Source of the DNA: Rostrohypoxylon terebratum
Taxonomy: Eukaryota > Ascomycota > Sordariomycetes > Xylariales > Hypoxylaceae
Direction: 5' to 3'
DNA length: 64,000 nt
Assembly: GCA_022497145.1 (NCBI GenBank)
Contig: MU385879.1
Location: forward strand, 248,001-312,000
The notes below the pieces were generated by a model, which saw only the letters and a list, made by a program, of their open reading frames with translations, made no database searches and was not told the origin of the DNA. The position numbers and the translations under genes are program-made. Of the stretch, positions 12,019 to 22,826 are shown piece after piece. How positions within the stretch are numbered: position 1 is the stretch's first letter; each line of letters opens with the position of its first letter.

Positions 12019-13120
12019 TCAAAAGGCCAACCTCCCCTTCCTCAGATACCAAAAGCCCACAGCGACAACAGGGACAGCCATAGATGTGACGCTGACCAAG
12101 CCCTTCATGAATGCACTCTGTATCTTTGGACTTACGATCTCAAAGAATTCCTCCGGCTTGTTGAGCGATGGCCATTCGGCATCTGGAATTGGCACACCTA
12201 GGTACGGACATATTTCATTCCACCCGAATCCATCTTCGAGTTTGCATACCAACAGCTGCTCTGGCGGAACGAGTCTCTTCACTTCGGCAATGCTATCCCC
12301 AGTATATCAGCAATACTCTCTACCGGAAGGGTCCTTTTAGTCCAACGTACTAGTTCCTATAGTTTTCAGCAAGATACTCTTGTCCTGTTGGGGTTATGCC
12401 GTAACCATTGGAATAGTAATCCAATACTTTACACCCCATGTAACCCATGCCGTTCGTGAAGCCATCGAAAAACCTGAATAAGGACATCGGAAATGACCTC
12501 AAGGTCACAGCCAACTTTCCGATAGTATTAACGTACGACTTCGCCCACTTTTCAGGATTTCGCTCCGTCAGGAGGAATTTGGCGTCCGGATAGGCTTTAA
12601 GTGTTGAATGGAGCATGAAGAATGGCATCTCAATTATGACCTAATTTACCGACCGTCTTGTGAGCCTGGCTTAGGTGTGCAGGATATAAAAAGTACCTAC
12701 GTCGTAGTCGGCGAACCATTTATCGAATTCAGTGCGAGTGTCTATGGATTCCTATTAGTGATTTTCACCTTTCTTCAACGTACGACAGCCAATAGAGAAA
12801 GTTCGATCAGCAATAATCACATTCAAACAATACTCACATGGCTTGCCAACATGGAATATATCGGCATCAAGCCCGTCGTTCAGGATGTTCACAGCCGGTG
12901 TTCCGGCTTTGAAGATCTCGGCCATGTGGTAGGGCGCGAATCCCAGCTCCTTCAAAGCGAGGTATAGGCCATGGGTGCCAGTTCTAAACTTGGTAAGAAA
13001 TCCCTGTACAGATCTTTGGGTAATCTTATCAAGATCTGCTCACCTAGGCGCACTGAGCACTATCAGCTTCTTAGGCTTCACGTGAGCTGGTGTTGGGATC
13101 GTGTCGATCTGTCGAGGCAT
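12019..13120 (-). CDS. Sulfotransferase-family (Sulfotransfer_4-like) protein with C-terminal membrane segment
   Basis: Five exons fit: 13120-13044, 12983-12838, 12741-12701, 12640-12351 and 12292-12019, giving 275 residues with all phases consistent. The N-terminus holds a P-loop-like PAPS-binding motif LIVLSAPRTGTHGLYLAL (residues about 19-36). Later come DADIFHVGKP, EFDKWFADYD, the conserved AYPDAKFLLTERNPEKW and CPYLGVPIPD. The last 30 residues (SMAVPVVAVGFWYLRKG) form a single predicted transmembrane helix, so the protein is probably tail-anchored. Fungal members are abundant and mostly of unknown substrate; some are mis-annotated as NAD-dependent epimerases. True sulfotransfer activity is not shown here. 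The gene converges on the Csk1-like kinase. Confidence 0.8.
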
Positions 13121-14710
13121 AATTGAAGGATCGTCTCTCGAATAAAGATTGGCTTTTGAGATTGCGTGCTATCGCGTGCTTGATAAGAGTCTGGGTGCTT
13201 GCGACTGGCTATATAAGGAGCCTCTGCCACCGTCTTCAACGACCGACCGATTCTCGGCCCCGCCTTCTTAATTTTCTTCTTCGAAATAGTCTCAAGAGAA
13301 CTACTGGCTGGAGTGGATGCTCTGGGACACTTCGCTGTCGAATCATCGCCGAAGTCCGACTCCTGACTAACTCTGGATCAAGACACTACGTCGGACGGGT
13401 TCTTCAAGAGTGCTAGCTCTTGACACCTTTCACGCTAGCCCGTCTATAACCAGCGCGACATATTACAGCAAGGGAGCAAGGCAGCGGTAATAATGAGCGA
13501 CGTGGGCTCATTATGGTCGGATAGCTTTCAAGCGCGAATCCGCGAGCCTTGGCTCTTGAATGTTCAGGGATCCTCGAGGCAGAAACGACACCTTACCAGT
13601 CGATGATCGATGGTTGATTGGTACAGATTCCTACTCAGGGGCATGATTGGCAGATCTGTTAGCATCATGTCGGTGCTGTTATGCAACTACCATGCTATCC
13701 ATCTCGCCTAGACTCGTGGAGTTCCGATATAGGAAGACGATTTACCAGAGGAAAGAGATGCTAGTTTCGGGAATTCGAGCTTCGAAAAGCTAATGGAATG
13801 GTCGAACTCCCCACCGCTCGAATATGAGGATGGAGGCTAGCCAGTCTAGGATGGTGAATGGTAGTTGAGCGGGATGCTACGGCACTTCGTACTTTGGCTT
13901 CAAATCATATTTTAGCGTTGTGTGGGTACTGCTACTGTTCGGTGTCGAAGCGGTCTTAGCGATCGGTTGAAAGCATAAAAAACATCCAAAGTCTGGGCTT
14001 TTCTGCGGTCGAGGGTATTGTCTGCCCGGAAGCCGCCCGATAGCCGCTCGGCCGCCGACTAACCCACCACATCCATATTATACCCCGGTTTCTAACGACT
14101 GATAATGGGATGCGTATCTCCGTCAAAAACGCGCGTGCTCATTTTATCTCTATTACCGGGCAAACTTTTCTGACATTTCATTAAACCCATTGACGCAAGG
14201 CAAGCGATCATACCATCCCATACGCAAGATGCTTCCGATTTAAGACGGCAATTAGAAGGAGAATAGAATTCGAGTAGGGATTCGAAAAGACGTCGTGACG
14301 GTACTACATCAGACATCCATCATATACCACATACAAAATGCACAATATTACGCTTCGGGAGCTCAGTATTATAACCTATACTAACCAATATAGTCTTCCA
14401 AACTCCTCACGGCAGATCGTTCACATGTTACTCAAGTTGTCGACAAAATTAAGTTTGGTTCTTGTTAGCGTTATCTAAGTTCAAAGCCGCGGCCCGTGCC
14501 GCCAATGAACCTGTGGAGCGTTTGTTTGCTTTTTGTTGGAGGATAACGTATTTAATATAGATCTCTCGGTTCAAGTCTTATCCCTTGACCCTAAATCTAG
14601 GGAAAATCGACGATATGGGTTCCGCGGAGAAACCGCCATCAGCTGTGATATTCTAACTCCTATTCTGATAGGAACGGAACGGCGCGAAAGACACCAGTCG
14701 AAACACTCAT
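13121..14710. other. Intergenic, no gene recognised
   Basis: The 1.6 kb upstream of the sulfotransferase-like gene and downstream of the SDR. Short frames (for example around 14092-14316 minus) have no family resemblance or splice support. Presumably promoter plus a 3' untranslated region. Confidence 0.45.
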
Positions 14711-15818
14711 TTACCACGAAGTATGCCCGCCATCGATTATGAGGTTTGCCCCCGTCATAAAACTACTCGCATTGCTTAAGAGGAATAATGCCGCGCCCTT
14801 AAACTCGGTCGTCCGCGCTAGCCTGCCCATCATATTCTCGCTTTCCCACCTTTCCTTGAGGCCAGGCACCTCTTCAAAATTCCGGGTGACCATGGGCGTG
14901 AGGATATGTCCCGGACTGATGCAATTGACGCGAATGCCGCCTGTCCCATCCGGCTTGATCGGACTCCATTCCATGGCTAAATTGCGCGAGAGCTGGATTA
15001 GCGCGGCTTTCGATGAGTTGTAGACCGGTGATAAGAGGCCCTTGTTCGCTACGCTGCCGCTCATGGAGGCGATCAGACATATACTACCATGACACTTATA
15101 CTTCATCATCTGGCGGGCGGCAGACGTCGCGGTCATCAGCACGCCCGTGAAGTTGATGGCAAGTATCCTGGCGGCGTCGGCCGGTTTGTATTCTACGGCT
15201 GGTGTGATCTGTTGGATGCCAGCAGCCGCGATCACACCGTCGAGACGACAGTTCTCGTCTGCGATATCCGTTATTGTCCTATCCAGATGGCAGGTATCCA
15301 GGACATCTTGTTGACAATAATGGAGAGACCCTCCCCATTCTGGGATCACCCGTTTGCTTGCTTCGGCCCAGTGTTCGTCAGGCTTATCTTCACGATCTAG
15401 GCAATATACTAGATCGTGTGTTAGTACATGAGCATGTAGGTATCTGTACGATCACACAGCATAGTTCACCTTTTCCGCCAGCTTCGACGAGGCCTTCGGC
15501 AAGAGCGAGACCTAAACCCCTTGCAGCACCCGTCACAACAAAGACTCTGCCCTTTACATCAAAATCGGCAAGCCGTTTCTGACCAACGTTGACATCGGTG
15601 TTGGGCGCGAGAGAATTTGCTGGGTTTTCTCGGGGATCTGGATTCGTTGGTTTTGTGGAAGAGGTAGGTGAATTGTGCAATGGCCTGTGGTTGGTAAGCA
15701 CGGGATTTATACATGGCCCTAATCGCAGAGGTTGACATGCGCGAGGGCGTAATATGTGTGATATGCTTGAACAATCACGGCGGAAAGCGCTTCGCGCCAA
15801 TCTCGGGGTGAGAGACAT
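14711..15818 (-). CDS. Short-chain dehydrogenase/reductase, probably mitochondrial
   Basis: Two exons: 15818-15470 and 15408-14711, intron 15409-15469 with TACTAAC branch, giving 348 residues. The first 35 residues are Arg/Ser-rich (MSLTPRLARSAFRR), fitting a mitochondrial presequence. The NAD(P) motif TGAARGLGLALAEGL is at about residue 95, followed by the strand and Asp of VYCLDRED. The catalytic Ser lies in IASMSGS and the Tyr/Lys pair in VYNSSKAAL. The C-terminus has the usual FLLSNASSFMTGANLIIDGGHTSW. It resembles fungal sorbose/arabinitol-type reductases of the classical SDR family, but the substrate cannot be read from sequence. The acceptor at GATCTAG (15409-15410) is chosen because it keeps GGKVYCLDR intact; an acceptor 12 nt later would delete that strand. 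Confidence 0.87.
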
Positions 15819-16940
15819 TGTGAATTTGTTGTTTTACGATCATCTATGAGTCGGTGAGGCCACTATCGGTGTATTTTAGATGTACGCTCATGTGGTGCTA
15901 GATTTCAAGGCCACGGGAGACTGCCAGGTTTTTCTGATCGCGACTTCGAGCCGCAAACAGTAACAAAGTCTCTGATGTAGGCATTCCGTCATTTATAAGT
16001 GCTGCATTGGCAACCCCGGTAATTTGGTATATCTAAGGAAGATAGATATTATGGAAGGGCCTCGGACCAACTCGTCCGTCAAAGAATAGACGAGACGAAT
16101 CAGTTCACCTCGCTTCCCCTTACCGAGCAGCAAACACCAAATCATGGCAGCAATCAATTGTCGCGTGTCTTATCATCGGTCTTTCCTGACGTCATAAAGG
16201 TGGGAACGTGCGGCGTTGGCCTTGAGGTTGCCCTATGATGACGTATTGCAATCCAAAAATAGGGGTCCCTCTAGATTTAGGATTTCAGATCTGTCCCGGT
16301 TGTTCGGGTAAATAAATGGATAGGGGTTAGGGGTACTTGAATAGGGATTCTACAGGAGGTTCTCGTGTTGGGCACCTCAAGCGCTACCATTTTCAATACC
16401 AAAACTACAGACATATGCTTCTCGAAGTTCGCTGCACCGAAGTTGTGATTAGAGCACTAGATGCTAGCTTAAACCGCACATACGCGGACGTAAAGTAGGC
16501 ATATACGGTACCTTTTCGGCGGACACTCCAGGGGTCCCGAAAATGGATGCGCCGGAGCCAAAGCCGGCTTGACCCACCCCGTAAATTTGAGTCCGGTGAA
16601 CTCGCGGAAGAAGCCTGGTGTCAGCACTTGATATGGGACATTCTTTTTCTTCTTCAGTATGTTTTCCCTTATCAGAACCTACCTCCGATCGGAAAGGCTA
16701 GGCATCATTGGGATTGGTCAGGGACACGGCGGGGTCGAAGGTGAAGACCTATAGGTGGTCAGGGTTCAGCTGGGCTTGAAGGCTGCTGATATTTAGGTAG
16801 GCTGCCTTCTACGTATAATATCCGAACATCATCTATTGGTTTTGGTATATTGATACTGCTACCCAAATTCTTTGCGGTGTCCATTCGATTGTAGGAGCCG
16901 ACCCTGTATCAAACGCCGCACGTCCTGACGCCCGAAAACG
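15819..16940. promoter_or_regulatory. Divergent upstream region SDR / membrane protein
   Basis: 1.1 kb with no recognised gene. It holds a full cAMP-response-type palindrome and a half site (annotated separately). Confidence 0.5.
16187..16194. promoter_or_regulatory. CRE-type palindrome TGACGTCA
   Basis: A perfect TGACGTCA, 369 bp upstream of the SDR ATG, with a further TGACGT at 16239-16244. In fungi such sites bind ATF/CREB bZIP factors (Atf1 type) in stress responses. Function here is inferred from motif only. Confidence 0.4.
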
Positions 16941-18657
16941 ATGACGAAATATTCGAGTCCGCACTGTCGTGGGCCACATCCGACGATGAGATTAAAACAT
17001 CCAAGACTCAGCCCTTTCTCGTTGAGACTTCTGAGAACTGGAACACACATTGCTATTGCTATTCTAGTACTATTAACCTTCATACATTCGACAGCGGTCA
17101 TGGGTTCAGTTTCCGATTTAGCGGATTCCGGCCTTCAGGTCCTACTGCTACCGATTACTGTGAGGCTGGCCGATGCCCTATTGGCTGTGATATCGGGAGC
17201 CTTGGTCACTTTTGTGTACATCCTCCTCATCCGGAGGGGTTCGTTAATCTCCACAACATCGCTTTACCCGCGAAGAGCAATCAAACGTCGGCAGTCTGCT
17301 TGATGCAGCTTGGCCGAGCTCGACCTCCGACTTCAACGTATCGCAACGGTCTATATATCTGTTCAATATCGGCAAGATGCAAAATGACGACTCAACGGAA
17401 AGAGTGGCGAAGGGGCGAGCTGAGTATCTGGCAAATCCTTTAGGGCCAGAGCAGCGGCGAGCTCTCTGGCTTACTTCTGGATCCGGGCTCACGAAGAACA
17501 TTGTCCAGTTGCTCATTTGGGAATGGGTATCCGTTTGGCTTGTTATTCTGATGACGATCGGGACATTGTTGTTCAACGGGTTCTTTACCAACAATCTCAA
17601 CCCGGATAGCTGGCCGCGCCTGACCATCATGCTGATCTACCTTGCCGCGTATGTCACGCATTTCTGTTATGTCTGGTTAGCTTGCCTGGAGTTTTTTAGG
17701 ATGGTATTCGCCGGTGCTGCGTGGAGCCTTCTGGAGCGAGCCAAGTTCGTCGTCGCCGATGCCGCCAAGTTACAAAGCTATTCTTCTGGGATGCCCTATG
17801 GATTCCGAGCCATTGATAAAGCCAACGAGAATTTCGTCCCAACCATATGCAGTGCCTCTCTGACAATACAAAGCCAGACGGCCATCAAGGCGAATGGCAA
17901 CTTTAGCGTGGAAACAGAACAAGAAGACCCCGCAGAAGTCCGGGCAGCTCTAGCAACGGTCGCCTCGACGCAGAGAACCGAGAGAGGCACAGCAATCGAT
18001 GCGTCTACGCTGGCACTAGACCGTGTAGTAGCTAACGCGATGGTGGCGATGGGCGTAACATTATCCACAGGGTTTGCCTCATGGACATCAGAACAGATGT
18101 CTGATCAAACCCCCAATAATACAACGACAACCCAGATCGGCTCGCTGGCCCTCTTCACATCTTTCTCCATAGGCGCCGCGACCATGTTCACATCAGCGAT
18201 GAACTTGAACATCGCGACTAGCGCCTTCCGCACTATCCTTTCGCTTAAGGAAGTCAAGATTAACGGCATGGCGGTAGACCATTATAAAAAACGACGACGT
18301 GACGGCGAAGACGACAGATCCGGTCCTAGATCACTGGCCTTCACGCAGAGCTCGGTGCCGTTAGCCGAGGTCGGCCTAGGCGACTTCATCGAATGTCTAC
18401 GCCTGAGGAGCGCAAGCGACATTGCTAATTTCCTACTTTTCGGGCCCGCGTACGCGATTCTGCCGTGACCCGAAGACTCTGATCGCAGGTCTGCCGATGT
18501 CGAATTCGACTTTGTATCTCAAGTGAGCGACGGCAAAGTACTGCTTACGACGCGTACAACAGATCAGCATGCGAAGAGGGGGGACGGGACTAACTTGGAT
18601 CCGATCAACGTCTGCTCCATGCCGGATGAGAATAAGTTTGGGAAGGAAAGTTGTTAA
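16941..18657 (+). pseudogene. Multi-pass membrane protein, unknown family, possibly broken
   Basis: Two open segments with the same membrane-protein character lie in different frames: 16941 to about 17303 (two hydrophobic helices, HIAIAILVLLTFIHS and ALLAVISGALVTFVYILLI) and 17249-18468. The second has helices around NIVQLLIWEWVSVWLVILM, TIMLIYLAAYVTHFCYVW, ATMFTSAMNLNIATSAF and an Asn/Thr-rich loop. Coding character in the second frame begins before its first ATG (17377). A 64-nt intron 17214-17277 (phase 0) or a 37-nt one 17239-17275 would join them; both have weak acceptors, so a frameshift is also possible. At the 3' end a TGA at 18466-18468 is followed in frame by 62 more sense codons to TAA at 18655. 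A 39-nt GTACGC...CGCAG intron would skip that TGA. I do not recognise the family. It may be a decaying gene or one with unusually short introns. Confidence 0.5.
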
Positions 18658-19238
18658 GAGCGCGTGCGATGCGCGAACATGGATGCTTGAAACCGCCTAA
18701 GTCCGCTATATTTTCGCCATCAAGCCCTCTGTGATTTAGCGCTGTTCAGGGCACATGATTCAGCCCCGGAGGAAATGGAAGTCGATGGGTCTTGAGGGTT
18801 ACAGTATGCAGTATTCAGGTCTCTCCTTACTAACGACTGCTTGACAACAACTTATAACAACTTTGCGTATAACATATCTATTGTAATGTGATATGGCTTA
18901 TAATGAATCCAAGTTATTCAAATCAATATTGCGGTTGTAATAATTGAATCTACTTGAAATTGAGATTTATGGCTGTCATTGAGCCGTCATCAAGCCCAGG
19001 TGGGTTTGACAGCGTGAAACCGCTTAATATACCTATGGATGCCTACCTATTTAGGGGAGTTAGTAATAGAATATAGCACGTTCACAGCGAGAGCACCGCT
19101 ATAATGACGGGGGAAAACCACTAACCATCTGGCCCCATCATGGATTCATTCTCGGGAGGCTTGTTTTTTCCACCAAAAAAAAAGTTTATGACTCTGGCTT
19201 ACTTAAATAAAACAGGAATTTTCGAGTTCAATCTAGCG
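18658..19238. other. Intergenic, no gene recognised
   Basis: AT-rich spacer downstream of both the membrane protein and the HET gene. Contains TACCTA motifs near 19030-19052. Nothing else seen. Confidence 0.5.
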
Positions 19239-21453
19239 TTATGCAAGTATAATATCTTCTCGTGGTCTAGAGAGCCAACTATCCGGAAGATTCAGTTCCG
19301 CAAGCCCACAGCGGTGATAGACATCGTCCTCGTAGCGTGCGGCGGCGACACTTATGAAGTGGCCGTTTGTTTCGCGGCCTAAAACGAGAAAGTAGGACTC
19401 TTCTAACTCTAGGTATCTATATTCCGTCGTTGCTTCAGCAAAGTCGGACCAAGTGTCCACCAGTACATCGTGTCCGAGTTCCTCCGCCGCGTTATATACT
19501 TCTTCTCCTGTCAGAATACAGCACGAAACAATGAGCTTAGCGTACGAAAGATCCGAGTCCCACCTAACCACTCCCTCCGGCTTGTTGAAGTAAACCACAC
19601 TATCTAAATCAATAGGGCCTGTGATAGACATCCACGACCAGGTTGGCAATCCAGGAATAGTCTTTCGCTCTGCCGGGGCTACGGACTTCCACAGTAGCCA
19701 CATAACCGGTGACGATTCCCAGACGCCAAAATGGCACTTATCTCCGAACTTTTCAGAGAGAAAATCAATCACTCCACCAATAGCAAGAGGTCTGTCTTCT
19801 GCGAAACTAAGCTCACGGAGGGTGTACTGCTCTACAACTTCTCGCCAAATATTGTCTAATTTGACTGCCTCCATGTCAACGAACAGGCCGTTCTCTTCAG
19901 CTTGCTGAGTCGCCACGCTGTCAATGAGGCGTCGCGGCTGCACGGACGACATTTGGTAGTCGATGCAACTCCACGATCTCTTTATCACATTTTTAGTTCG
20001 GCATCGAACAAACGGTTCAAGATCTCCGAATACGAGTAATCGCGTGGGGAGCAAGGCTTCTTGAAACGTCCAGCCTCTCTTATTCAGAGGGAAAATATCC
20101 GTTTTGTGGGCATGTACTGGAGCAATGGTGACTTCGTCAAAATTAGCGGTAGTGTTATGGCGTTCCTCGGGTCCGAGAGCGACATGGACAGTGCAGGTGG
20201 CGTGTTTCGCATTAAATGTTTTCGTATTATCCAGGAAGCTTTCAGAGACAGAACCGGAAGTGGCTGCGGCGATAGTGACGAAGGCGTTCTGGAAAATGGC
20301 ACACATTTGGCCTATTTCTCGTTCCTTGTCCTCCGGGTCATCTTGGACAATGCACAATGCGTCTATCCACAGGTACTCCAGCCCTAATAGATGCGTTACA
20401 TGAACAGCATCCTTGAGCGCTTGTGGAAGTAGATGATTCTCTATGGCTGCCCTTTGAAGAGTACTGAGGTTGTCCTTTGTTAATTGAAATGGCTGTGCTC
20501 CGCCCCAACAATAGCTTAAGGCTGAATAGAAACCTCTTTGGCTTTTTTTAGTATTCGTGAGGAGCTGGACTTGCGGAAACGAACCTCCGCTGTTGCTTAT
20601 ACGTAAGACTCGTGATGGGAGGGGTGTCGGACCTGACGGTTGGCATTGTGGATGATCCACGCGACAGCACTCGAGCATTGCTTTTATGTCGCGTGCCCAT
20701 TCCTCCGTTAAACCATTCCACTCTACGGGACGAAAATTACTGAAAGCCGAAATAGGGCTGTCTAATTACCCTATATCAGTTGCGGGTTTGCGATAAGTAT
20801 AGGTCCAAGCATCACCTACCTTTTGGGACAACTAGCCTAAGTGGCCTGAAAGCTTGCCATCTGGGACGTCCATCGTCCGATTCCACATTTATAATTATCC
20901 TGTCTACGCCCTTTTCTTGAATCGAGTCCTGATGTATGGTAAGAGGTTCTAAATTGGCGATCGAACCGTCCCTCCCAATGATATACCGATCTCGTATCGG
21001 ACGAGTGAAAACTACCCAAGATAGTGAGAGCTCCCGTTGTCTTTCCTGTCGTATACTACCCTTCGTTGGGTAGATCAAGTCGCGGAGACGGCGGACCGCA
21101 TAGGCTTGATTAGTACCACCAACAAAGTCCACATTCCACAGATAACTGCAAAACCGACACTCTGTTCTGTCGGGAAATGTACCCAATCTTGAATGTTTGA
21201 ATTTATTTGCGGAAAGCAGTTGCTTGAAGCCTTCTTTCGAGAAAAGAATCCTACATTGCTGACAGAGGCCATGGTCAGCGTCCGCGTCGTAGGACTCTGT
21301 CGACATTTCCGAGCACATGAAACAACCAGTCTGAGGAATTATTTCAATCCCAAACATTAAGTTTTTTCCGCTTTGTCTATGTGAGTGATTCAGGATGTGA
21401 ATCAGCATAATAATACCTGATCCCATTTCGCTGAGTACCAGGTAATCATGCAT
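19239..21453 (-). CDS. HET (heterokaryon incompatibility) domain protein
   Basis: Two exons: 21453-20820 and 20761-19239, intron 20762-20819 joining ...VVPK|DSPISAFSNF, about 718 residues. HET proteins act in non-self recognition and trigger growth arrest or cell death after fusion of unlike strains. The HET core starts near residue 290 with YSALSYCWGG and runs through LPQALKDAVHVTHLLGLEYLWIDALCI (annotated in pieces), QDDPEDKEREIGQM and AFVTIAA; the usual C-terminal RGWTFQEALLPTRLLVF follows. The N-terminal 120 residues carry Cys pairs (CFMC, LCQQC, CRFC) that could bind metal. The start is uncertain: ATG 21453 gives a weak N-terminus, and a start at MFGIEIIPQT, possibly after a short intron, is plausible. 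Confidence 0.9.
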
Positions 21454-21880
21454 AATTTTGCCTTAGGCATTAACTTATGAATCCTCCCATCCACAACAGG
21501 GGTTACGGTAATCACTTGATTCTGTATGGGATATTCGGGGGGTTTTGTCAATGTACCTACTAGGTAGGTAGGTTACCTACTTTTCTTGCGTCGCGTTGTA
21601 TTACAGCGTAGCTCTTTGTTCCCAACAACCCCATTGTCTCGCGAGGAGTTGTTGCAGATCATAGGCATTGTTTCATCTCATCTACTGGGTTTATGTTAGA
21701 ACTATAAACTCACTTGTTTCCACACTTTTCGTCTTCACATTGAGTACCTAGTTTATGCGATTTCTAATGCGATTATAGATTCATTTTCGTTATAGACGTA
21801 TATATCGACTAGCATTTCTCGTCTTCGGTTCTCAAGGCTCGCTTACCAATTTACTTATCATATTGTGAAAGTTGACTGGG
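21454..21880. promoter_or_regulatory. Divergent promoter HET / orphan
   Basis: 427 bp between divergent starts. Contains a dense TACCTA/TAGGTA cluster at 21552-21579 with arms able to pair. No gene seen. Confidence 0.5.
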
Positions 21881-22582
21881 ATGGCCGGTACACAATTTCC
21901 TTCTTTTGGCCCCTACTCACAAGGGTCTTATAGTGAGGGGTATGACGATGACAGTAGTTTAGGGGCTCGAACGGACTTTCTCCATATAGTACGCCATCGT
22001 AAAGTCCAGCCTCGGCCCCAGCCAACGGATAGCACGATGCTAACAGAACGAAACCTAGCGATAAACCGTGCCATTGAACGTTCGGCTCTATGGCAACTAA
22101 CGTGTGAGAACCAAGATATGCAGGACCAATCGGAAGTGTGGTCGATAGATTGGGTGCAAGTTTGGATGGATGACTCTGGAAGCGATTATCCAGGGCAACT
22201 TCCCCAAGAGCAGGATTTCGGTACATGGTCATTCTACCCCAGTAACCCCCCCTTTCCCGGCGAAGCCCATGAGACCGAGAGCTCTTCGGCTACTCTAATA
22301 TCATCTAGAGAGCCTTTAGATAAAGAGGATGGCACTCCTATAACCTCTGACTATAGTTCCGAGGGAACATGGCGCTTTAGTGGTAAAGAGCGGCTCTACT
22401 CCAGTGATTCGGAGACAAATGTCGAATCTGAGCGCTCGGATACTTCTGTTGACATTGAGGTGTACAAAGGAGCTCTTAAGGATTTCCCAAGGGCTAAAAT
22501 GGCTTACGATATGCGTGGAGGCATCGATCGTATGTCGACCAAATATCCAGGACCCCATCTTCGGTTTTCTATGGCGAATTAG
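21881..22582 (+). CDS. Hypothetical acidic protein beside HET gene
   Basis: Intronless frame of 233 residues from ATG 21881 (MAGTQFPSFGPYSQG). It is rich in Ser, Asp, Glu and Trp, with no signal peptide or membrane helix. It has an N-terminal SYSEGYDDDSS patch, a central helix-like stretch (TERNLAINRAIERSALWQL), a WSIDWVQVWMDDSGSDYP segment, and a basic tail. I do not recognise the family. It diverges from the HET gene across 427 bp, so it could be co-regulated; a partner role is speculation. The length of open frame and codon usage suggest a real gene, but an orphan ORF cannot be excluded. Confidence 0.5.
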   Translation: MAGTQFPSFGPYSQGSYSEGYDDDSSLGARTDFLHIVRHRKVQPRPQPTDSTMLTERNLAINRAIERSALWQLTCENQDMQDQSEVWSIDWVQVWMDDSGSDYPGQLPQEQDFGTWSFYPSNPPFPGEAHETESSSATLISSREPLDKEDGTPITSDYSSEGTWRFSGKERLYSSDSETNVESERSDTSVDIEVYKGALKDFPRAKMAYDMRGGIDRMSTKYPGPHLRFSMAN

Positions 22583-22826
22583 ATTTTGGTATGTCTATTG
22601 GGAAGGGTGAGTATGAGTTACCTCACGCTCGAAGTTTAGGTTTTCAGGTATAATGGCATGTGAATGGATACTTCCTCTATATTACATCCAACAGACGTCT
22701 ATAGGAGTTAATATTGACTATTTTCAACGTTCAAACCTAGGTACCCAATCTATGTGAATCCTAATATGTGAAAACAGTGGCCATGCCTTACACAGTAGGT
22801 AGGCAACTAGTAAAATGAGATGAATG

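Noticed and set aside
14092..14316. 74-codon minus-strand frame as a gene
   Set aside because: No family resemblance, splice support or neighbouring exon.
19140..19382. 80-codon plus-strand frame
   Set aside because: Overlaps the 3' end of the HET gene on the other strand and resembles nothing.
21872..21880. TTG 21872 as start of the orphan protein
   Set aside because: Nuclear genes start at ATG; ATG 21881 is the first in frame.
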